Shown piece by piece: positions 1 to 8,062 of a stretch of 14,956 bases of DNA. The notes beneath the pieces are model-generated. The model was not told where the DNA came from and made no database searches. It saw only the letters and a program-made list of their open reading frames with translations. The DNA lies in contig WELB01000013.1 in NCBI GenBank assembly GCA_009602725.1, positions 1 to 14,956 of the forward strand, given 5' to 3'. Made by a program: the position numbers and the translations under genes. Source of the DNA: Spirogloea muscicola. Lineage: Eukaryota; Streptophyta; Zygnematophyceae; Spirogloeales; Spirogloeaceae. Numbering within the stretch: position 1 is the first letter of the stretch; every line of letters begins with the position of its first letter.

Positions 1-1
1 C

Positions 2-3000
2 CGCTGCCCGCCGTCGAGCAGCTCGAGCCGGAGCGGGGTGGCTCACGGGGCGCGCGGCGCTGGCCCCGGCGGGCGCCGCAGCTTCCTGCGAGCGCTGTAC
101 AGCCCCAAGGAGCGCTGCCCCATGTCCTACAACCGCCTGCAGATGAACCCGCAGTGAGCACCATCAGCTCCCCGCGCTTCTGAGGCCGGGCCTCGGGTGC
201 TGGCAGCACGCGCTGGCCTGCTGCCTATAGCCACGCCGCTGCCGTGCGCCGCGGTGCTCGCAGGAAGCCCACGTGCAAGCTGCTGTCCACGCACAACGAC
301 TACAGCCTCATGGAGCACCTGCCGGTTGCCGACACCTCGGTCATCACGCAGATTCGCGACCCCGTGGACCGCTTCCTCAGCGCCTACGAGTTTGCCATCG
401 AGGTGGGTAGCCGCAATGTGGCCAAGGGCGGTGGCCCCACCACGCTGCAGGTCTGGCCGTGGAACTTCCTGGCACCCTTCATGGAGCGCGACATGGTCCT
501 GCGGGTGAGCAGCTCCTCACGCTTCCACTGGCATTCCACTGGCAATCGTGCATGCTCTCCCCTCGAGTCCACATGCTGACATGCTGGGCTCGCGAGCTGT
601 TGGGTTGCACTGTGCGGAGCATGCACTGTGGTTCTGAGCCACTTGCACATGGCAGAGCTGGCTTTGAGCTGGCCGTCGTGCACGCGCAGAGGAATGCTGA
701 CACGAAGCCACCAGCTCAGAGCAACGACGCACGCAACAGCTTCGACGTTCCCCAGACTGTCATTCCTCTCCACGAGTTTGTCAAGCACCCCATTGCCACC
801 GAGCTGCTGCACAATGGGCAGACGCTCCAGGTGAGCAGCCCAAGTGAGAATTGGCAGAATGAGCTCTCGCGCTGATGTGCTTTTCCCAAGCAGGAGCTCG
901 GCTCGGCGTGTTGTATGCGACTTGGTGGCCAAGAAGCACACAGTATGTTGACGGTGGCTTCTCGATGCTAGATGGCTGGCCTCACCAACAATTCGTGGAC
1001 GGACGGTGCCAAGGAGCTGCGGGATTGCATTGTCCAGCGTCCTGAGCTGGGCACGTTGGCTCTGGATGTTGCCAAGGTATGGCAACTCACTACAGATCCC
1101 CCAGCCTCGACCAGGTTCTGATTGATCACTCCCCAGTTGCTGTATCAGTCAGACGCACACGAACAACGTATCACTGGTGGTAGCAGCAAACGAGGGGACA
1201 GGTAAGTACACATATTGAGACTCACATGATCGAATGCTACAGAGTGTCAGCGGTTCAGTCAATTGCAATGCCTTGCAATCTGGACCCAATTCTTAGTGAA
1301 GCTGTTGTTGCTGGCATGCATTATGTTGCAGGCGAGACTGCAGCAGATGCTCCACGTGGGACTCACTGAAGAGCATGCCGTGTCCATGCAACTGCTTGCA
1401 GCGCTTCTTGGGAGGCCCTTATCCTCCCGAGCTCATGCTGTGGGCGGTATAGCTCCTGCCGGCACCTCCGGCGCCCTGCAAGTCTGCTGCCAGCGTGTCG
1501 CTTTCCTGCAGCTGGAGGGAGCATGATCACTCAAGCTTTACTAGTCCAGCACCTTCGGCCGCTCTCCTTGATTGCACCGCATTTTACCAGCAGCCGTCAT
1601 CCTCGTGCTGAGCTCATGCTTGCAAGCATTTGCCGCCATGGTTCCATCGGCCCTGACCCCTGGCGAGCTTTCTGGTTGCTCTGCAGGGTTGGCAAGGGGT
1701 AACATGACTGGTCGGATAGTTCTCACTCAAGAACAACAAGAGTTTCGGCGTCGTGGCATGGAGCATCGGCAGGCATGGTTGAAGCAGCATCGATTGTTGC
1801 AGCAGCAGCACCTTGCCGGTCAAAGTGCACATATTGAGCAGCCAAAGTTGAAGCTGAGGAGATCGCTGCTTCAACTTGATCCAATTGGCGGCGGGGATGG
1901 TGGCCAAGCAGTCACGCATGTGCAGACTGTGGACCTGGCACCGCCGCACAACAACGCTGTAAGTCATCACCCATGCCAGCGAGTATTGGCGTTTTTGGCA
2001 TCACCTGCAGCTCCATACACTGTCCTCGGTGGCAAGCGGAGCCTATCAAGCGCCCCTGATGGAGGTCAAGTCCAGGCAGTGCAGCAATTGCTGGTCAGGT
2101 AGCTCAAAGGGAGACCGCAAGAGCTCATCGAGCAAGCATCATTGCATGAGCGCTTGCTTCTTGACATGCTTCGGCAAGTATGCAGGTGACTCGTCGTAAG
2201 ATGGACATTCTGTCCAACTACAACAATTGCGTCAACCTTCAGCGCTCCAGATACAAAGCAACACGGAGGACTGTGCTGGCAAGGACAGGGACCCTCAACT
2301 TTACCCACGAAGTGAGTACCCTCACGGGCAGCTATTACAATGATGTGCAACAGGGCCTGAAGTACTATGGCAGTCTCTGATCACATTAGTGTGACAAATT
2401 GCTGTGACCGAATTTGGTGCCGTTGATCTTCTGAGTGTGGCCGCAGGGTGCAGTGACTCGCTACGGCTGAATGCCGGAGGTTCACAAGTGCATACTCGGT
2501 AGCAAGCAAGGATGTGTGATCTTAGCCGCTGGTTCCCTTAGAGTTGCTGACCGGCCACACGCGATGGAGATTTATTTCAGGCTCGCAGCCTCATAAGCCC
2601 AGCCATCATGGAGGACATTGCAAACCGGAATAAGCTTGATGCAGAGTTGCTCAAATTTGCACGGAAAATATTCAAAGAGAGGAAGGTAGTGTCCCCTGGC
2701 AATGCTGGCTTAAGAACATCTGCTGTCTGCCATGCAGTAGATGCTCACTCCATGTGTTGGGATACCCATGGCTGTCGTATCTCTTGTCGCTCGTGCTGGA
2801 CAATGCTTTCTCGGCCTGGTCACTTTGTACAATTGCAGCAGTTCCAACTTGTTTTTGGTACAATACGATGGTCACCACTGATAGAGATGTCTATCACTCA
2901 AAGGCAATGTCCATGCTACTCAAAAAAGCTCGGTGACGTGGATGTGCAGGCGCGTTTTAAGGACCGCATGCAGAAGGCTCTTATCTTGCACACCCAAATG

Positions 3001-3831
3001 GACAAGCAGAATGAGCTGCCATTTGCAAATGCAGGGGACATGATGTCCCATGCCATGATCATGCAGGAGGGCGCAAATAATGCACGACAACAGGGTCGGG
3101 GTGTAGATGCAGCATCTCGGCAGGAGGAAAGATTCAAGTTGTTCCAGAAGAGGCAAGCCAGGTTGAAGGAGTTGCGGCAGAAGCAGCAGCTGGAGCAGCA
3201 AGTGCAGCCGGAGCAGCAGGAGCCGCAGCAGCAGCAGGAGCCGCAGCAGCTGGAGCAGGTGGCGCAGGGTACATCAGGGACGCAGCTTGACGCCCAACCC
3301 GTTGGTGAAATCTTGAGCACAACCAAGGTGGAAGCTGAAGTGGTGCAGGTTCCTCCAATCTCGTCCACACAACAGCTACAGCCGGCAGTTTCGGAGGAGC
3401 TTGCACACATGTCTGTGAACAGAGAGCAGCAAGCTGAGCAGGTGGGCGGGTCCCCATTGCCTGCACAGAGTACCGACAGAAGTGCTGCTTCTGGAGGAAA
3501 TGCCAACAGTCATGTGAACATTGACCCAAGTAGAGTGACTGAGAATGGTGAGTCCGAGGACGCAGCCACTGACTTCAGCATAGGGCAGGTCCCTGACCTG
3601 CTGGCAGCGAAGGAAAGGCAGAAGACCATGCGAAAGCCGCAGTCCATCGCTTGGATCTTGCACCGTACCACCAAGCCCAGGATGTCATCCCTCAACGTGA
3701 TCGCGACGTTTGCAAGCGTATCATGCCTCTTGCTCGTTCTTATCTCACGAGCCTTGAACTGGAAGAAGAGTTCACTATCGGGCCTTGCTCATAGGATCAC
3801 GTCGCCTCCTCATGCACACAAAATGGTGTGA
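2..3831 (+). CDS. TPST: Plant-type tyrosylprotein sulfotransferase (5' partial, 9 exons)
   Basis: Predicted exons are 2-153, 264-504, 690-830, 972-1076, 1332-1446, 1687-1958, 2186-2311, 2581-2685 and 2950-3831. All introns are GT-AG (110-269 bp) and the phases agree, giving 712 residues plus TGA. The product should transfer sulfate from PAPS to protein tyrosines in the Golgi. Visible support: residues 82-90 read RDPVDRFLS, the 3'-phosphate-binding segment of sulfotransferases, followed by AYEFAIEVGSR; VWPW lies at 114-117; HNGQTLQ joined to MAGLTNNS spans 172-186; VGLTEEH lies at 222-228; and exon 8 carries NKLDAELLKFARKIF. This order matches the plant TPST family, which is related to heparan-sulfate 6-O-sulfotransferases. 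A hydrophobic segment at about 667-685 near the C terminus fits the type I anchor known for plant TPST. Exon 9 encodes a glutamine-rich, probably coiled stalk. The N terminus, with signal peptide and 5'-PAPS loop, lies left of the window. The exon 5/6 and 6/7 junctions are the least certain. Confidence 0.82.
3166..3270 (+). repeat. CAG-rich, Gln/Glu/Pro low-complexity tract inside TPST exon 9
   Basis: Irregular CAG/GAG/CCG codons encode a stretch dominated by Q, E and P (for example QQEPQQQQEPQQLEQ). It sits between the catalytic region and the C-terminal membrane anchor of the sulfotransferase. It probably forms a flexible or coiled stalk. The repeat is impure, so it is less prone to slippage than a pure CAG run. 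Confidence 0.75.
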
Positions 3832-3891
3832 GTTGCATTTGCCAGCGCTCCCATGTCGAGCGCAGGCAGACCGTGCCAGCCCAGATGCCTC

Positions 3892-3896
3892 TGTAA
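3892..3896 (+). promoter_or_regulatory. TGTAA polyadenylation motif, likely for TPST
   Basis: TGTAA is the usual green-algal near-upstream polyadenylation element. This copy lies about 60 nt after the TPST stop codon at 3829-3831, which would give a short 3' UTR. If it is used, the open segments further right are not TPST 3' UTR. Confidence 0.5.
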
Positions 3897-3992
3897 ATAT
3901 GACTGCGCCGTATGGATGCTAATGAAAAGCACAGAGGCTTGTAGCTCTGCTATTGACAGACAGCATCCTGGGAGAGGACAGCGGAGACCTGA

Positions 3993-4454
3993 CTATCAGC
4001 AGTTTCCTCTCCTCTGAAGGCTGTGGCCGGCTGTGGGCTGAGGTCCACACCAATTCTAGATCAGATGCTGTCATGGTACGCAGTGCAACTCAAAGAGCGT
4101 TTGTCAAGCTCGCTGTACAGGTGTCAAAGAGGAAATGCAATCCTCGACATGCTTTTGACGGGTATGCTGTCCCGCCAGGAACTTACCGTGGCAAGAACAG
4201 AATCTACAGATTTGTCCATGCATCTCTTTGGCCGCCTGCAAGTCATGAAGGTTATGAGCCCATGTTACAGTGTGCAGTACCACAGTGGCAACTACCCTGC
4301 CTGCAACGTCAGAGGCGATAAGAGCATACAACATGACTTTGTTTCACATGTCAAGAATCAACTGCAGGAAGCGGTGGAAGTGGACTACTTAGATGTGGCA
4401 TATCAACAGCTGCAAGTTCAAAAACAGATCAGCATTCTGCATACACTTCTGTGA
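3993..4454 (+). other. Unassigned open segment, possible small gene or exon
   Basis: One frame stays open from 3993 to the TGA at 4452-4454. The most protein-like part lies at about 4155-4230 (for example LSRQELTVARTESTDLSMHL) and at 4350-4440 (DYLDVAYQQLQVQKQ). I do not recognise a family. The phrase VARTESTDLSMHL faintly recalls the VGLTEEHAVSMQLL segment of the neighbouring sulfotransferase, which would fit a remnant of a tandem copy, but this is weak. A second frame over 3953-4321 is also open, so chance is possible. The segment lies between two convergent genes. Confidence 0.25.
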
Positions 4455-4521
4455 TTATGGCGCACGATTGCCGAATTCATTGCTAGTGTACAACCATAAT
4501 GGAGCGCTCACAGCCTCCTAG

Positions 4522-4707
4522 GACTTCTTCAACTATCGCAATTGCCATCAGACACGAGTTACAGCGTGTGAAGTCATGTTTGTCCCTCTCAAAAAGCATG
4601 AGCCTACACAGGCTGTGAAGAACTTCAACAAATGCGACTTCGACCAGTTTACAGGTGAACGCACTGGCATACTCGGACTTCAAAACCAAATGTCTTCAAA
4701 AGCTTGA
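4522..4707 (+). other. Unassigned open segment after a possible splice acceptor
   Basis: A 61-codon open stretch starts just after CCTCCTAG, which could be a splice acceptor, and ends at TGA 4705-4707. A possible donor (ACAG|GTGAAC) lies at 4654/4655. The translation looks protein-like and cysteine-bearing (FFNYRNCHQTRVTACEV, then NFNKCDFDQF) and has no Met start of its own, so it would have to be an internal or terminal exon. No family is recognised. It may belong with the open segment just upstream or may be chance within the 3' region of the opposite gene. Confidence 0.2.
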
Positions 4708-4709
4708 CA

Positions 4710-5027
4710 CTGATCATGAACTCAAAACTCACTGATTTTGTGATCCTAACCAGCAGGCCTACTGGTAAACTGCACAGAACTCTGCTTTTAATCCCAGCCT
4801 TCGGCTCAGAGGCCTTACTTCCCAAAGGCAGGCAGTGCATACAAGTGCGTCTCCTTAAATGATAAGGCAGATACAATGTCCAGGAGGACTTTACACGGGT
4901 TGCAAGGCACCATGGCACTACCCAGAGTCCTTTCTTAACAAAGTACGGGTTGGGAAAGCTGCTGGCACAGGATAAGGGAAGGCTGGAAGGAGTGGCAAGG
5001 AGAAAGGACAGGAGGCCAGAAGAGAGT
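4710..5027 (-). other. Probable 3' UTR and downstream region of the LHCA1-like gene
   Basis: No coding signal was seen on either strand here. The stretch follows the LHCA1 stop codon and contains the TTACA (TGTAA on the minus strand) at 4891-4895. Long open frames here on the minus strand lack recognisable protein features. Confidence 0.45.
4891..4895 (-). promoter_or_regulatory. TGTAA polyadenylation motif for the LHCA1-like gene
   Basis: The plus strand reads TTACA, so the gene strand reads TGTAA, about 133 nt after the stop codon. It is the first such motif downstream of the gene and is the expected green-algal signal. Confidence 0.55.
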
Positions 5028-6239
5028 CTAGTAAACACTCCTGGGGATCAGGATCTGGGCAATGTTGTTGTTCAGAGGGTCTGCCAAGTGGGAGGCCAGG
5101 TTCTCCAGGGGGCCGGTGCCAGGGTAGACAGCAGCCTGGACACAGAATCCCAAGAACGCGACAATGGCCAGACGACCTGTGCAAACGGAGGAGTCTCGTC
5201 ATCAGCTGGTTAGCACCCTTGACAGCATGGCCTAGGTGGGTTGCACAAGTGACTGAGAGGTGAGTCTACAAGCATCAGCCTGATCGCCTGATGTTGCTCG
5301 TCCGCAAAGGGTCAGGAAAGCCCAAGACGAATTGGAATCACTTGCACATCACGTCGGTCACCTCCACCTCCTCCTCACCGTGAGCTGGTGAGGCTGTGAG
5401 GAAGGCGGAATTCTGGAGCTCACCGTTGTTGAGCTCCTTGGTCCGGAGCTCGTCAATCTTCTTCGCGTCACCCTTGGAGAAGCCCAGGGGATCGAAGGGG
5501 CCGCCGGGGTACGCGCTCTTCTCCTTGTCCTCCAGGAAGGTGGCCCGCTGGGCCTCGGCGGCGCCAATGAGCACGGCCTCGGCCACCAGGATGAAGGGCA
5601 GGTTGCCCCAGGGGACCTCGTTGCCGAGGTAAGTGGGGGTGCCGCCGTGTGCGGCCCAACCCTGAGCGTCCACCCAGTTGCCAAGGCCTAGCGCCTCGGG
5701 GATGAGCACGCCCGGCTACAAGAGGCCGACCGAGGGGCGGGTGAGCCCAAGATGCCGCTTGTCAGCACACAATGTGGGATGCCAGGCAAGCCCCTCAGCT
5801 CCCAGCTCCGTCAGTCGCTCAGCAAGGCGGACGCGCGTGAGCGTCTCCGGATGTGAGGGCCAGCCTCTGCGCAGCCCATGCGAGTCGGGGTGGCGCTGCT
5901 GCAGCTCGTGCCGGGCGCGGGCCTGGAGCAAATGGCGCGGCGCGGGGCGGCGGGACGGCTCACCACGGCGAGCATGCACCACCGGGCGTGGATGAGCTCC
6001 GCGACCTGGAACCGGGCGAGGTTCTCGGGCACCGAGCCGTAGCCGAGCGGGTCGAAGCCGTAGTCGCTGCGAGGCGGCCGCAGCAGCCGAAGTGGGCGCT
6101 TGCGCAGCTCAGACGCTGGCGGCGCGGGTGCGCTTGCGCGGCGGCGCGGCGCGGGGCGGGGAGCGGGGGCTCACGCGGGCTTGCTGCCGTCGAGGTAGTC
6201 GGGGCGGGGCTGGCCCGGGAGCCAGGACGAGCCGGCGCG
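5028..6239 (-). CDS. LHCA1: Photosystem I chlorophyll a/b-binding protein, LHCA1 type (transit-peptide exon not found)
   Basis: Exons in gene order are 6175-6239, 5964-6066, 5424-5715 and 5028-5176, with introns of 108, 248 and 247 bp and matching phases. They encode 202 residues plus TAG. The protein binds chlorophylls in the thylakoid and passes energy to photosystem I. The mature N terminus reads [17 protein letters not shown], then [16 protein letters not shown]. Helix B carries [12 protein letters not shown]; helix C lies around [21 protein letters not shown]; helix A carries [19 protein letters not shown]; and the end reads [17 protein letters not shown]. The PGQPRPxYLDGS and [11 protein letters not shown] signatures match LHCA1 more closely than other antenna proteins. 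The acceptor of the 6175-6239 exon would need the unknown base at 6240 to be G on the gene strand. The transit peptide should lie upstream (higher coordinates), but no good exon was found. Confidence 0.88.
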
Positions 6240-6420
6240 NTGGGGTCACGGGGGGAGCGAGGCGGCGCGGCCTATCCGGCGCCGGGGCGCGGCGATTGGT
6301 GGCGGGCGCGGATGAGGATCCGCTCGCGCGCCCATTGGCGGGGCCACCCCCCCCGGCCCCGCGCCTGGGCCGGCCCCTCGCTCGCTCTCCCGCTCGCTTC
6401 CCCACTGCGATACGACGCCT
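6067..6420. other. Extremely GC-rich block around the 5' part of the LHCA1-like gene, with one unknown base
   Basis: This stretch is dominated by G and C with little else, unlike the rest of the window. It spans the first intron found, the first mature exon and the presumed upstream region of the LHCA1-like gene. Two ATTGG elements (CCAAT on the gene strand) lie near 6294-6298 and 6333-6337 and could be promoter elements, but no TATA box or clear start codon is visible. Position 6240 is N. Confidence 0.5.
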
Positions 6421-6616
6421 CCTTGCCCCCAACTACCCTTTCGCCCCACCATGCCTTTTCACACGCGCGCGTCCGCCCGAACGGTGGGTTGCCTCCGTCT
6501 ACCCCAGCACCGCACGCCTTCTCTCGTGTGCCGTCCTGACGGATTCACATCGCAGCCGGCCGCTCCGCCCGTCGTCCTCGGTGTTCTGTTTGCGACCTCT
6601 GTGTGCTGACTCGTGG

Positions 6617-6621
6617 TTACA
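6617..6621 (-). promoter_or_regulatory. Candidate TGTAA polyadenylation motif for the polymerase gene
   Basis: The plus strand reads TTACA. On the minus strand this is the first TGTAA I could find after the polymerase stop codon at 7495-7497, about 870 nt downstream. If used, the polymerase mRNA has a long purine-rich 3' UTR covering the repeat region. The link is tentative. Confidence 0.25.
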
Positions 6622-6689
6622 GGGCTAGTCAGCTTAGCAACAGGTGATGTCCATCTTTTCATGTGCTCGCCTTCGTACTTGGCCACCCA

Positions 6690-7260
6690 GGCACACCATC
6701 ACCCAGTCCACTCTCCATTTCCATCCCCCTCCCCCTCTCTCTTCTGCCTGAACAGTGCATTGGCTTGTATTTGGCCTCCCTTTTTATCTCATGCGCCCCT
6801 TATCTCATGCGCCCCGCGCGCCTTCCTCGCTCGTCCGTTCCTCTTGGGCTGGCGTTTTCACAGCCCTCACGCCGCCTTTGGACTAGATTTTTGCTTGAAC
6901 ATTGTATTTGGCTTGAATTGGCCATCCTTTAATTTCCTGCGCATCGCGCGCGCCTTCTCTCATTGGAAGAGCTCAACTTTCACAACCCCCGCCACCTCCT
7001 TCAGCCGCCTTCAGAAGAGCACCTTGTCATATCAGATTGGCCTTGAACAGCTATCTCCGTCTGTCAGCCCTTTGGACCGAGCCCTTTCTTGCTTGGCTAG
7101 CCTTTCACAGCCCGCGTCCCCTGTGGAAGAGCCTCCTTCATTGGCATCTCCCTCCTACTGCAGCACTGCTGCCCTGCCCAACCCCCCCGTCCACGGCACC
7201 CCAGGGGTCCGCCTTTCTCCTGCCCCTCGCTCACCCCCTCCCTAAAGCATTGAACCCATT
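6690..7260. repeat. Pyrimidine-rich tract with degenerate tandem repeats
   Basis: The plus strand is rich in C and T. Segments beginning near 6747 (CTGAACAGTGCATTGGCTTG) and 6894 (CTTGAACATTGTATTTGGCTTG) resemble one another through TTGGCC and a following TGCGC/CGCGCGCCTT block, suggesting an old duplication with a period near 147 bp. A shorter related block (TTTCACAGCC with CCTTTGGAC) recurs around 6855-6885 and 7065-7115. The copies are diverged. The open frames here on the plus strand are accidental products of the base composition. Confidence 0.4.
6784..6815. repeat. Perfect 16-bp tandem duplication
   Basis: TTATCTCATGCGCCCC occurs twice back to back (6784-6799 and 6800-6815). It sits within the first degenerate repeat copy and looks like recent slippage or local duplication. 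Confidence 0.9.
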
Positions 7261-7494
7261 CCCTCCCCGCAACAAGGAGGCGTGCGCGGTGAATGGTCAA
7301 AAGGGAAGCCAAGCTGGCCCAACACACACTACTCACGCGAAGCGCAAAGAATCCCCCGCGACCCTGCAAGAGACTTCCGCTCTGTGCGGGCAGGCCCCAG
7401 CCCCCCCGGCTCTTGCGGACCCAGCCCTCGCGTCTGCACCAGCCGCCCCTCGCAGCCGGAGCATGCGCACTCGCCGAGCCTCGATGCGACCCTC
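7261..7494 (-). other. 3' flank (probable 3' UTR) of the polymerase gene
   Basis: No coding signal on either strand was accepted here. The stretch lies directly after the polymerase stop codon and contains no TGTAA on the gene strand, so it is probably transcribed as part of the 3' UTR. Confidence 0.4.
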
Positions 7495-8062
7495 TTAACA
7501 GCCCGGCTGCTGCCCGAGCCGGCCCAGGCTCGCATGCGCCTGCTCGAGGGACCGCGGGCACTCGTGCCTAGCATACAGCGCAGGGCAAGCCAGGTTCACA
7601 CACAGCACCGCATGCATGCGGCCACCCGAGTGGCAACGGTGGCAAGCCGAGAACGCCCCCCTCAACTGCTGCTCCTGCTCCTGCATCCGCCCCACCACCT
7701 CCACGATCACCTGCCGGCTGCCATCGTTGCCCTCACAGTCGGCACACAGCGTGTCCAGGCCATCCAGGGGCTTCCTGCACCACAACGGTAATCTTTGATT
7801 GTGGTGAACGTGCACATAGACTGCAGGATTTCTTGACAGCTGCGGTCTTCTAAGTCCTGAAGCGTGCCGCAATTGGTGTAGATGCAGGTGCACACCTGCA
7901 ATTCAGGCAGGCTGGCTTGGGCTTGAAGAAGCTGCTGACGAGCGCCTGACTGCTCGATAAGGCGTGCTGATTGGCAAACGATGCAAGTGGCACTGTGTGG
8001 CTGCCGGTAAAGAGCTCCTTCAACTGAGCCACGTCCAGAACGTACTCCAGAATCTGGACGCG
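7495..8062 (-). other. C-terminal two-module cysteine domain of the polymerase (CysA and CysB)
   Basis: Spliced across the intron 7775-7895, the sequence reads CLNC (residues 1176-1179) then CADC (1190-1193), a CysA zinc module. CHRC (1224-1227) and CVNLAC (1238-1243) follow and form CysB. In POLD1 and REV3 the CysB module holds a [4Fe-4S] cluster and binds the B-subunit (Pol31/POLD2). All eight cysteines are present, so accessory-subunit binding may be retained despite the altered catalytic sites. Confidence 0.8.

Noticed and set aside
384-1085. 233-codon open frame on the minus strand
   Set aside because: It is antisense to three sulfotransferase exons and their introns, which have clear homology and splice signals on the plus strand.
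2916-3506. 196-codon cysteine-rich open frame on the minus strand
   Set aside because: The cysteines arise from reading the CAG-rich coding strand of TPST exon 9 backwards.
6246-6335. Met-led frame MGARADPHPRPPPIAAP as LHCA1 transit peptide
   Set aside because: It ends in TGA before the mature protein. The only GT after the ATG lies in that stop region, leaving almost no intron, and the composition is proline-rich rather than transit-like.
6613-7245. 210-codon open frame on the plus strand
   Set aside because: It lies in the pyrimidine-rich repeat tract, is mostly Ser, Pro, Leu and Ala, overlaps other open frames, and has no recognisable domain. Stop codons are rare here because of base composition.
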